From Melaminivora alkalimesophila (lineage in GTDB: Bacteria; Pseudomonadota; Gammaproteobacteria; Burkholderiales; Burkholderiaceae_C), in contig NZ_ALEE01000344.1 in assembly GCF_000282995.1 (NCBI RefSeq), positions 1 to 6,516 of the forward strand: 6,516 bases of DNA, read 5' to 3'. The notes under the pieces were generated by a model. It had not been told where the DNA came from, did no database searches, and saw only the letters and a list, made by a program, of their open reading frames with translations. The position numbers and the translations under genes are program-made. This document shows, piece after piece, positions 1 through 5,391 of this stretch; position 1 is the first letter of the stretch; every line of letters starts with the position of its first letter.

Positions 1-20
1 GGTCCGTCCGCCAGTACCTT

Positions 21-71
21 CGCGCGACCAGCACCCCACCGGCGCCGGTCGCGCGGGCGCATCGGCGCGAC
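21..71 (+). promoter_or_regulatory. GC-rich inverted repeats with competing arms in the leader
   Basis: CGCGCGACC at 21-29 is perfectly complementary to GGTCGCGCG at 47-55, a 9-bp stem with a 17-nt loop. The middle arm can instead pair downstream: GTCGCGC at 48-54 matches GCGCGAC at 65-71 with a 10-nt loop. The two hairpins cannot form together. A 12-bp palindrome, ACCGGCGCCGGT, lies at 38-49 across the same region. No T-run follows either stem, so this is not a standard intrinsic terminator. A role in transcript stability between a binding-protein gene and the permease genes, or in regulation, is inference; GC-rich DNA also yields such repeats by chance. Confidence 0.35.
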
Positions 72-111
72 GCGGCCCACCGGCCCCGCCCGCCCGCGCC
101 AGATCCGGAAG

Positions 112-117
112 CACAAT
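112..117 (+). promoter_or_regulatory. Possible -10-like element next to the first start codon
   Basis: CACAAT lies in the only A/T-containing patch of the upstream region and matches TATAAT at four of six positions. It ends six bases before the ATG at 124, so a promoter here would give a very short or leaderless transcript. No good -35 hexamer is visible about 17 bases upstream, where the sequence is C/G only. The ribosome site for 124 is also poor (GGAAG at 107-111, 12 bases away). Low-confidence call. Confidence 0.2.
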
Positions 118-123
118 ACCCCG

Positions 124-1107
124 ATGCTCGCCTTCATCCTCCGCCGCCTCGCGCAGGCCGTGATCGTCATGGTCACCGTGGCCTTCATCTCGTTCATGCT
201 GTTCCAGTTCGTGGGCGACCCGGTGGTCTTCCTGCTGGGGCAGGACGCCACGCCCGAGCAGATCGTCGAGATGCGCGCCGCGCTCGGCCTGGACCAGCCC
301 TTCATCGTCCAGTTCTGGCATTTCCTGGTGAACGCGGCGCAGGGCGAGTTCGGCCTGTCGCTGCGCCAGGGCGCCAAGGTCTCGCGCCTGATCGCCGAGC
401 GCTTCCCGGCGACCCTGGAACTGGCGCTGGCGGCCGCCTTCATCGCCTTGCTGGTGGGCGTGCCGATGGGCGTGTACGCGGCCCTGAAGCGCGGCACCTT
501 CCTGAGCCAGGTCTTCATGACCCTGTCGCTCTTGGGCGTGTCGCTGCCGACGTTTTTGATCGGCATCCTGCTGATCCTGGTGTTCTCCGTGACGCTGGGC
601 TGGTTTCCCAGCTACGGGCGCGGGCCGACCACCGACCTGGGCTGGTGGAGCACGGGGCTGCTCACGGCCAAGGGCTGGCACCACCTGGTGCTGCCGGCCG
701 TCACGCTGGCGATCTTCCAGCTCACGCTGATCATGCGCCTGGTGCGCGCCGAGATGCTGGAGGTGCTGCGCACCGACTACATCAAGTTCGCGCGCGCCCG
801 CGGCCTCACGGACCGCGCCATCCACTTCGGCCATGCGCTCAAGAACACGCTGGTGCCCGTGATGACCATCACCGGCCTGCAGATCGGCGGGCTGATCGCC
901 TTTGCCATCATCACCGAGACGGTGTTCCAGTGGCCCGGCATGGGCCTGCTGTTCATCCAGGCCGTGACCTTTGCCGACATCCCCGTGATGGCCGCCTACC
1001 TGTGCCTGATCGCGCTGATCTTCGTGGTCATCAACCTGGTGGTGGACCTGCTGTACTTCGCCGTCGACCCGCGCCTGCGCGTCTCGGGCAAGGGCGGGGG
1101 GCACTGA
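124..1107 (+). CDS. Dipeptide/oligopeptide-type ABC transporter permease, DppB-like
   Basis: Inner-membrane permease of a peptide-type ABC importer; it pairs with the DppC-like permease at 2398-3309 to form the translocation path. The 327 residues fit the DppB/OppB family. The N-terminus is typical (MLAFILRRLAQ, then a first membrane segment at about residues 9-30), which supports the ATG at 124 despite a weak ribosome site. Further hydrophobic segments lie near 98-121, 133-158, 187-206, 242-265 and 288-312, giving about six. The cytoplasmic coupling loop that contacts the ATPases (EAA-type, around DYIKFARARGLTDRA) spans about 218-245, and the family's C-terminal DPRLR is at 315-319. The stop lies one base before the next gene's start. 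The substrate cannot be read from the permease; peptide, N-acyl amino acid and similar small solutes are all possible. Confidence 0.93.
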   Translation: MLAFILRRLAQAVIVMVTVAFISFMLFQFVGDPVVFLLGQDATPEQIVEMRAALGLDQPFIVQFWHFLVNAAQGEFGLSLRQGAKVSRLIAERFPATLELALAAAFIALLVGVPMGVYAALKRGTFLSQVFMTLSLLGVSLPTFLIGILLILVFSVTLGWFPSYGRGPTTDLGWWSTGLLTAKGWHHLVLPAVTLAIFQLTLIMRLVRAEMLEVLRTDYIKFARARGLTDRAIHFGHALKNTLVPVMTITGLQIGGLIAFAIITETVFQWPGMGLLFIQAVTFADIPVMAAYLCLIALIFVVINLVVDLLYFAVDPRLRVSGKGGGH

Positions 1108-1108
1108 C

Positions 1109-2362
1109 TTGAACGGCCACAGCCTGCAGCCGCAGCGCTACCGCGCCGGCGGGCGCGCCTTCGCGCACATCGCCCAGTTCCACTCCGAGCTGACCGCGCT
1201 GCGGCGCGACCTGCACGCCCATCCCGAGCTCGGCTTCGAGGAGGTCTACACCAGTGCCCGCGTGCGCGAGGCGCTGCGCGTGTGCGGCGTGGACGAAGTG
1301 CACGAGGGCATCGGCCGCACCGGCGTCGTCGGCGTGATCCACGGGCGCGGGCGCGGCAGCGGCGCCATGGTCGGCCTGCGCGCCGACATGGATGCCCTGC
1401 CCATGACCGAGCACAACGAGTTTCCCTGGCGCTCCTGCAGGAGCGGCCTGATGCACGGCTGCGGCCACGACGGCCACACCGCCATGCTGGTGGGCGCGGC
1501 GCGCTATCTCGCAGCCACGCGCGACTTCGACGGCACGGCCGTGCTGATCTTCCAGCCCGCCGAAGAGGGGCTGGGCGGCGCGCGCGTGATGATCGAGGAC
1601 GGCCTGTTCGATCGCTGGCCGGTGCAGTCCGTCTACGCGATGCACAACTGGCCCGCCATGAAGCCGGGCACCGTCGGCCTGAACGACGGCCCGATGATGG
1701 CCGCGGCCGACCGCGTGACCATCGAGATCACCGGCCGCGGCGGCCACGGTGCCCACGCCTACCAGACGGTGGACGTGGTGCTGGTCGCGGCGCACATCGT
1801 CACGGCCGTGCAGAGCATCGTCGCGCGCAACGTGCGCCCGCTCGACAGCGCGGTGGTGAGCCTGTGCGCCGTCCAGGCCGGCGACCTGGGGGCCTTCAGC
1901 GTGCTGCCCGGCACGGCCACCCTGGTCGGCACCGTGCGCGCCTTCGACCCGGCCGTGCAGGACAAGGTGGCGCAGCGCATCCAGGAGCTGTGCAGCACCA
2001 TCGCGCTGGGTTTCGGCGCCAGCGCCACCGTGCGCTACGAGCGCATCTACCCGGCCACCATCAACAGCGCCGCCGAGGCGCGCTTCGCGGGCGACGTGGC
2101 GGCCTCCCTGGTCGGCGAGGAGCAGGTCGAGCGCCGGCTCGAGCCGAGCATGGGCGCCGAGGATTTCTCCTTCATGCTGCAGGCCCGGCCCGGGGCCTAC
2201 CTGCGCCTGGGCCAGGGCATGGGCGCCGGCCACAGCGCGCTGCACAGCAGCCGCTACGATTTCAACGACGAGATCCTGCCCCTGGGCGCGGCGCTGCACG
2301 CCAGCCTGGTCGAGCAGGCCATGCCCCTGGCCGGCGCCTGGGGACCTGCGCAGCAGCCCTGA
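1109..2362 (+). CDS. M20-family metal-dependent amidohydrolase (hippurate hydrolase/aminoacylase-like)
   Basis: Cytoplasmic hydrolase of the M20D group (HipO, N-acyl amino acid and IAA-amino acid hydrolases), which cleaves the amide bond of N-acylated amino acids using a two-metal centre. Visible motifs: RRDLHAHPELGFEE at 32-45, RADMDALPM at 91-99, MHGCGHDGHTAML at 115-127 (Cys118 and His120 likely metal ligands), the catalytic/ligand pair Glu152-Glu153, His179, and LHSSRYDFND at 378-387 with His379. The inserted dimerisation domain begins around GRGGHGAHAY (209-218). There is no signal peptide. The only plausible start is TTG at 1109, one base after the permease stop and preceded by a G-rich stretch; no in-frame ATG or GTG precedes the conserved part. 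This leaves about 20 non-conserved N-terminal residues. Its place between the two permease genes suggests it processes what the transporter brings in. The exact acyl group and amino acid are unknown, and a peptidase role is possible. Confidence 0.92.
   Translation: MNGHSLQPQRYRAGGRAFAHIAQFHSELTALRRDLHAHPELGFEEVYTSARVREALRVCGVDEVHEGIGRTGVVGVIHGRGRGSGAMVGLRADMDALPMTEHNEFPWRSCRSGLMHGCGHDGHTAMLVGAARYLAATRDFDGTAVLIFQPAEEGLGGARVMIEDGLFDRWPVQSVYAMHNWPAMKPGTVGLNDGPMMAAADRVTIEITGRGGHGAHAYQTVDVVLVAAHIVTAVQSIVARNVRPLDSAVVSLCAVQAGDLGAFSVLPGTATLVGTVRAFDPAVQDKVAQRIQELCSTIALGFGASATVRYERIYPATINSAAEARFAGDVAASLVGEEQVERRLEPSMGAEDFSFMLQARPGAYLRLGQGMGAGHSALHSSRYDFNDEILPLGAALHASLVEQAMPLAGAWGPAQQP
1430..1445. repeat. 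Perfect 16-bp palindrome inside the amidohydrolase gene
   Basis: CGCTCCTGCAGGAGCG is a perfect palindrome with a PstI site at its centre. It encodes RSCRS (residues 108-112), just before the conserved MHGCGHD metal motif. It includes an AGG arginine codon, rarely used in this operon. It may be chance or a protein-binding site; the sequence alone does not decide. Confidence 0.6.
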
Positions 2363-2397
2363 ACCCACCGGCGCCGCCCCACCGAGATTCCCCCACC

Positions 2398-3309
2398 ATG
2401 ATGCACACCCTCAGCCGCTGGTACGACAGCGACGTCGCCCACAGTTTCCGCACCTCCCCGGTGGCCATCGTGGCCGCGATCATCGCCCTGGTGTGCGTGG
2501 TCTGCGCGCTGTTCGCCGGCTGGGTCGCGCCGCACAATCCCTTCGACCTGTCCACGCTGGAACTGGGCGATGCGCGCTTGCCGCCCGCATGGATCGAGGG
2601 CGGCACCACCAAGTACCTCCTGGGCACGGACGACCAGGGCCGCGACATCCTCTCGGCGCTGATCTATGGCGCGCGCATCTCGCTGGTGGTGGGCCTGGCC
2701 TCGGTGGTGCTGTCGGTGGTGGTGGGCGTGGGCCTGGGCCTGTGGGCCGGCTTCGCAGGCGGCTGGGTCGATGGCGTGCTGATGCGCCTGTGCGACGTGA
2801 TGCTGTCCTTCCCGGCCATCCTGATCGCGCTGCTGATCGCCGGCGTCGGCCGCGCGGTGTTCCCGAACGCGCCGGATTCGCTCGCCTTCGGGGTGCTGAT
2901 CCTGTCGATTTCCCTGACCGGCTGGGTGCAGTACGCGCGCACCGTGCGCGGCAGCACGCTGGTGGAGCGCAACAAGGAATACGTGCAGGCCGCGCGCGTG
3001 ACCGGCGTCGCGCCGCTGCGCATCATGCGCCGCCACGTGCTGCCGAACGTGCTGGGGCCGGTGATGGTGCTCGCCACCATCCAGGTCGCGACCGCCATCA
3101 TCACCGAGGCCACCCTGTCTTTCCTCGGGGTCGGCGCGCCCCCGACCTCGCCCTCGCTCGGCACCTTGATCCGCGTGGGCAACGACTACCTGTTCTCGGG
3201 CGAGTGGTGGATCACGGTGTTCCCCGGCGTCATGCTGGTGCTGATCGCGCTGTCCGTGAACCTGCTGGGCGACTGGCTGCGCGATGCGCTCAACCCCCGC
3301 CTCCGTTGA
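2398..3309 (+). CDS. Dipeptide/oligopeptide-type ABC transporter permease, DppC-like
   Basis: Second inner-membrane permease of the importer, partner of the DppB-like protein. From the ATG at 2398 it has 303 residues, the usual DppC length (E. coli DppC is about 300). It shows the family plan: a short cytoplasmic N-terminus, a first membrane segment at about 20-42, then a periplasmic stretch with APHNPFD (44-50) and LLGTDDQGRDILS (74-86), which is diagnostic of DppC/OppC. Later membrane segments lie near 93-118, 129-149, 161-178, 218-243 and 272-290. The ATPase-contacting EAA loop spans about 194-220 (EYVQAARVTGVAP, RRHVLPNVL). Two ATG codons are adjacent (2398 and 2401); either could start. 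The ribosome site is weak, only a GAGA at 2384-2387. The 35-base gap after the amidohydrolase is the longest inside the operon. Seventeen of 18 arginines are CGC, showing strong codon bias. Confidence 0.93.
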   Translation: MMHTLSRWYDSDVAHSFRTSPVAIVAAIIALVCVVCALFAGWVAPHNPFDLSTLELGDARLPPAWIEGGTTKYLLGTDDQGRDILSALIYGARISLVVGLASVVLSVVVGVGLGLWAGFAGGWVDGVLMRLCDVMLSFPAILIALLIAGVGRAVFPNAPDSLAFGVLILSISLTGWVQYARTVRGSTLVERNKEYVQAARVTGVAPLRIMRRHVLPNVLGPVMVLATIQVATAIITEATLSFLGVGAPPTSPSLGTLIRVGNDYLFSGEWWITVFPGVMLVLIALSVNLLGDWLRDALNPRLR

Positions 3310-3313
3310 TCAC

Positions 3314-3319
3314 AGGAGG
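3314..3319 (+). promoter_or_regulatory. Consensus ribosome binding site for the DppD-like gene
   Basis: AGGAGG lies eight bases before the ATG at 3328, the best-placed full consensus site in the operon. It fixes that start and suggests strong independent initiation for the first ATPase gene. Confidence 0.85.
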
Positions 3320-3327
3320 CCTCTGCC

Positions 3328-4305
3328 ATGTCCCTGCTTGAAGTCCAGAACCTGATCGTCGAATTCCCGGGCCGCCGCGGCACGCTGCGCGCGCTCGACG
3401 ACGTGTCCTTTTCCATCGCCGCCGGCGAGATCCTTGGCGTGGTCGGCGAGTCCGGCGCCGGGAAGTCGCTTACCGGCGCCTCCATCATCGGGCTGCTGGA
3501 GCCGCCCGGGCGCGTCGCCGGCGGCCAGATCCTGCTGGAAGGCCAGCGCATCGACAACCTCGGCCACGAGCAGATGCGCCACATCCGTGGCCGGCGCATC
3601 GGCGCGATTTTCCAGGACCCGCTGACCTCGCTGAACCCGCTCTACACCGTGGGGCAGCAGCTCACCGAGACCATCCGCACGCACCTGCCGGTCTCGGCCG
3701 CCGAGGCGCGCGCGCGCGCCGTGCAGCTGCTCAAGGACACCGGCATCCCGGCCGCCGAGCAGCGCATCGACCACTACCCGCACCAGTTCTCCGGCGGCAT
3801 GCGCCAGCGCGTGGTGATCGCCCTGGCCCTGGCGGCCGAGCCGCAGCTGATCGTCGCCGACGAGCCGACCACGGCGCTGGACGTATCCATCCAGGCGCAG
3901 ATCATCCAGCTGCTGAAGAACATCTGCAAGACGCGCGGCGCCGCCGTCATGCTGATCACGCACGACATGGGCGTGATCGCCGAGACCTGCGACCGCGTGG
4001 CCGTGATGTACGCCGGGCGCGTGGCCGAGATCGGGCCGGTGCACGAGGTCATCAACCAGCCGGCGCACCCCTACACCGCCGGGCTGATGGCCTCCATCCC
4101 CGACATGGACAGCGAGCGCGAGCGCCTCAACCAGATCGACGGCGCCATGCCGCGCCTGAACGCCATCCCGCGCGGCTGCGCCTTCAACCCGCGCTGCCCG
4201 CAGGTCTTCGATCGTTGTCGCGTCGAGCGGCCCGACCTGATGCCGGCCGGCGCGACCCGGGCCGCGTGCTGGCTGCACGCCGCCGACCGCAAGGAGGCCG
4301 CATGA
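3328..4305 (+). CDS. Peptide-type ABC transporter ATP-binding protein, DppD-like
   Basis: Cytoplasmic ATPase subunit that, paired with the DppF-like protein, powers the importer. The 325 residues match the DppD/OppD length (about 327 in E. coli). All ATPase motifs are intact: Walker A GESGAGKS at 40-47, Q-loop Gln96 in [11 protein letters not shown], signature FSGGMRQR at 154-161, Walker B LIVADEP at 174-180 with Glu179, D-loop TALD at 182-185, and switch His212. The C-terminal oligopeptide/dipeptide transporter extension has HPYT at 247-250 and four cysteines, Cys284, Cys290, Cys297 and Cys314. In structurally studied DppD proteins an equivalent set holds a [4Fe-4S] cluster; assigning one here is inference. 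Start ATG 3328 follows a consensus ribosome site. The stop overlaps the next gene's start as ATGA. Confidence 0.95.
   Translation: MSLLEVQNLIVEFPGRRGTLRALDDVSFSIAAGEILGVVGESGAGKSLTGASIIGLLEPPGRVAGGQILLEGQRIDNLGHEQMRHIRGRRIGAIFQDPLTSLNPLYTVGQQLTETIRTHLPVSAAEARARAVQLLKDTGIPAAEQRIDHYPHQFSGGMRQRVVIALALAAEPQLIVADEPTTALDVSIQAQIIQLLKNICKTRGAAVMLITHDMGVIAETCDRVAVMYAGRVAEIGPVHEVINQPAHPYTAGLMASIPDMDSERERLNQIDGAMPRLNAIPRGCAFNPRCPQVFDRCRVERPDLMPAGATRAACWLHAADRKEAA
3706..3719. repeat. Alternating GC tract, (GC)7
   Basis: Fourteen bases of uninterrupted GC alternation lie inside the DppD-like gene and encode part of an Ala-Arg run in a surface helix (around residues 127-131). Such tracts can adopt Z-form DNA and are slippage-prone, but the reading frame is intact here. 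Confidence 0.7.
4172..4200 (+). repeat. 29-nt exact direct repeat, copy 1 (DppD-like C-terminus)
   Basis: These 29 bases recur identically at 5182-5210, exactly 1010 bases downstream in the second ATPase gene. They encode the cysteine-containing GCAFNPRCP segment. The shorter TACCCGCACCAGTTCTC (3775-3791 and 4785-4801) shows the same 1010-base offset, so this reflects the paralogy of the two ATPases, perhaps kept similar by gene conversion. Confidence 0.9.
4291..4297 (+). promoter_or_regulatory. Ribosome binding site for the DppF-like gene, inside dppD-like coding sequence
   Basis: AAGGAGG lies four bases before the ATG at 4302, within the last codons of the upstream gene (encoding KEAA). 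Together with the ATGA stop/start overlap it decides the start and suggests re-initiation by the same ribosomes, which would keep the two ATPases at similar levels. Confidence 0.8.
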
Positions 4306-5330
4306 ACGCCGCCGCACGACCCCTGGTGCAGGCGCACGACCTGGCCAAGACCTTCGACGTCTCCGCCCCCTGGCTCAACCGCGTGCTCGAGCGCAGGCCG
4401 CGCACGCTGCTGCAAGCCGTCGATGGCGTGAGTTTCGAGATCGAGCGCGGCCAGACGCTGGCCCTGGTGGGCGAGTCCGGCTGCGGCAAGAGCACGGTGG
4501 CCCGGCTGCTGGTGGGCCTGTACGCGCCCACGCGCGGCAGCTTCTTCTTCGACGGCGAGGACGCCCACGCCGCCTTCAAGGGCAGCAACGCCCGCGCCAT
4601 GCGCCGCCGCATCCAGATGATCTTCCAGGATCCCTACGCCAGCCTGAACCCGCGCTGGAAGGTGGCCGACATCATCGCCGAGCCGCTGCGCGAGCATGGC
4701 ATCCTGACCGACAAGGCCGCCCTGGCCGAGCGCGTCGGCCAGCTGCTGCAGTCCGTGGGCCTGTCGCCCCAGGACATGGCCAAGTACCCGCACCAGTTCT
4801 CGGGCGGGCAGCGCCAGCGCATCTCCATCGCCCGGGCGCTGGCCACCGAGCCGGAATTCCTGGTCTGCGACGAGCCCACCAGCGCGCTGGACGTGTCGGT
4901 GCAGGCGCAGGTGCTGAACATCATGAAGGACCTGCAGAGGAAGCAGGGCCTCACGTACCTGTTCATCAGCCACAACCTGGCAGTCGTGCGCCACGTGAGC
5001 GACCGCGTCGGCGTGATGTACCTGGGGAGGCTGGTGGAGCTGGCGGACAAGCAGCGCCTGTTTTCGGCGCCACGCCACCCCTACACGCGCATGCTGCTCG
5101 ACGCCATCCCGAAGATGCACGACACCGGTCACGCGCGCACGCCGGTGCAGGGCGAGGTGCCCAATCCGCTCAACCCGCCCAGCGGCTGCGCCTTCAACCC
5201 GCGCTGCCCGTTTGCCAACGAGCGCTGCCGCAAGGAACGCCCGCAGCTGCTGGACGACGGCCACGGGACGCGCGTGGCCTGCCATGCGGTGGAGGAGGGG
5301 CGGGTCGACATGCCGGCCGCGGCTGCGTGA
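4302..5330 (+). CDS. Peptide-type ABC transporter ATP-binding protein, DppF-like
   Basis: Second ATPase of the importer, expected to form a heterodimer with the DppD-like subunit on the cytoplasmic face. The 342 residues are close to DppF/OppF length (about 334 in E. coli). Motifs are complete: Walker A GESGCGKST at 57-65, Q-loop Gln109 in IFQDPYASLNP, signature FSGGQRQR at 166-173, Walker B FLVCDEP at 186-192 with Glu191, D-loop SALD at 194-197, and switch His224. Starting at 4302 gives the family's N-terminus, and the start is set by the ATGA overlap; in-frame codons further upstream lie inside the preceding gene and are not credible starts. The C-terminal extension has HPYT at 259-262 and four cysteines (Cys296, Cys302, Cys309, Cys327) with nearly the same spacing as in the DppD-like protein. 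The C-terminus ends in a short alanine run. This is the last gene of the transporter operon. Confidence 0.95.
   Translation: MNAAARPLVQAHDLAKTFDVSAPWLNRVLERRPRTLLQAVDGVSFEIERGQTLALVGESGCGKSTVARLLVGLYAPTRGSFFFDGEDAHAAFKGSNARAMRRRIQMIFQDPYASLNPRWKVADIIAEPLREHGILTDKAALAERVGQLLQSVGLSPQDMAKYPHQFSGGQRQRISIARALATEPEFLVCDEPTSALDVSVQAQVLNIMKDLQRKQGLTYLFISHNLAVVRHVSDRVGVMYLGRLVELADKQRLFSAPRHPYTRMLLDAIPKMHDTGHARTPVQGEVPNPLNPPSGCAFNPRCPFANERCRKERPQLLDDGHGTRVACHAVEEGRVDMPAAAA
5182..5210 (+). repeat. 29-nt exact direct repeat, copy 2 (DppF-like C-terminus)
   Basis: Identical to 4172-4200 and encodes the same GCAFNPRCP cysteine segment in the second ATPase. Recombination between the copies would join the two genes in frame and delete 1010 bases; the intact window shows this has not happened here. 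Confidence 0.9.
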
Positions 5331-5343
5331 GCCGAACAGCGAA

Positions 5344-5372
5344 GGGAGCAACTGCAGCTCAGCGGGGCTCCC
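5344..5372 (+). terminator. Weak inverted repeat between operon and nucleotidase gene
   Basis: GGGAGC at 5344-5349 is complementary to GCTCCC at 5367-5372, enclosing 17 bases. A shorter alternative pairs GAGC at 5346-5349 with GCTC at 5357-5360. No T-run follows; the next bases are ATGAAAAA. It could slow transcription leaving the operon or structure the leader of the next gene, but as an intrinsic terminator it is poor. Confidence 0.2.
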
Positions 5373-5380
5373 CATGAAAA

Positions 5381-5385
5381 AGGAG
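5381..5385 (+). promoter_or_regulatory. Ribosome binding site that decides the nucleotidase start
   Basis: AGGAG, preceded by an A-run, lies six bases before the ATG at 5392. An in-frame ATG at 5374 has no ribosome site and lies just upstream of this one, so 5392 is favoured. A third in-frame ATG at 5398 would have a spacing of 12 bases and is less likely. Confidence 0.75.
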
Positions 5386-5391
5386 TCAGCG

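Larger units (their letters stand above)
1..123. other. Upstream non-coding stretch, no supportable gene
   Basis: No frame here reads as a recognisable protein. The frame of the following permease is open back to base 1, but it contains no ATG, GTG or TTG, and its translation is Pro/Arg-rich and unlike a permease N-terminus. The stretch holds GC-rich inverted repeats (21-71) and a weak -10-like sequence close to the first start codon. If a substrate-binding protein gene precedes the operon, as is common for this transporter family, this would be the gap after it; nothing in the window shows that gene. Confidence 0.6.

Noticed and set aside
1031..2368. Long open frame on the minus strand opposite the amidohydrolase (445 codons)
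   Set aside because: It mirrors the + strand gene, is rich in His/Ala/Gly/Arg with no recognisable domain, and is explained by GC-biased third positions leaving few stops on the opposite strand.
1282..2397. N-terminal extension of the DppC-like permease back to an ATG at 1282
   Set aside because: The extension overlaps the amidohydrolase in another frame and is an Arg-rich translation unlike any permease; the ATG at 2398 gives the normal family length.
3316..3323. GAGGCCTC palindrome overlapping the ribosome site of the DppD-like gene
   Set aside because: Eight symmetrical bases with no loop cannot form a hairpin in RNA, and such short palindromes are common by chance; the AGGAGG site explains most of it.
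4215..4301. Earlier in-frame start for the DppF-like ATPase at 4215
   Set aside because: It lies within the DppD-like coding sequence. ATG 4302 has a ribosome site, an ATGA overlap and the expected N-terminus.
5344..5372. Strong rho-independent terminator after the DppF-like gene
   Set aside because: Only a 6-bp stem with a 17-base loop is present and no T-run follows, so it is listed only as a weak inverted repeat.
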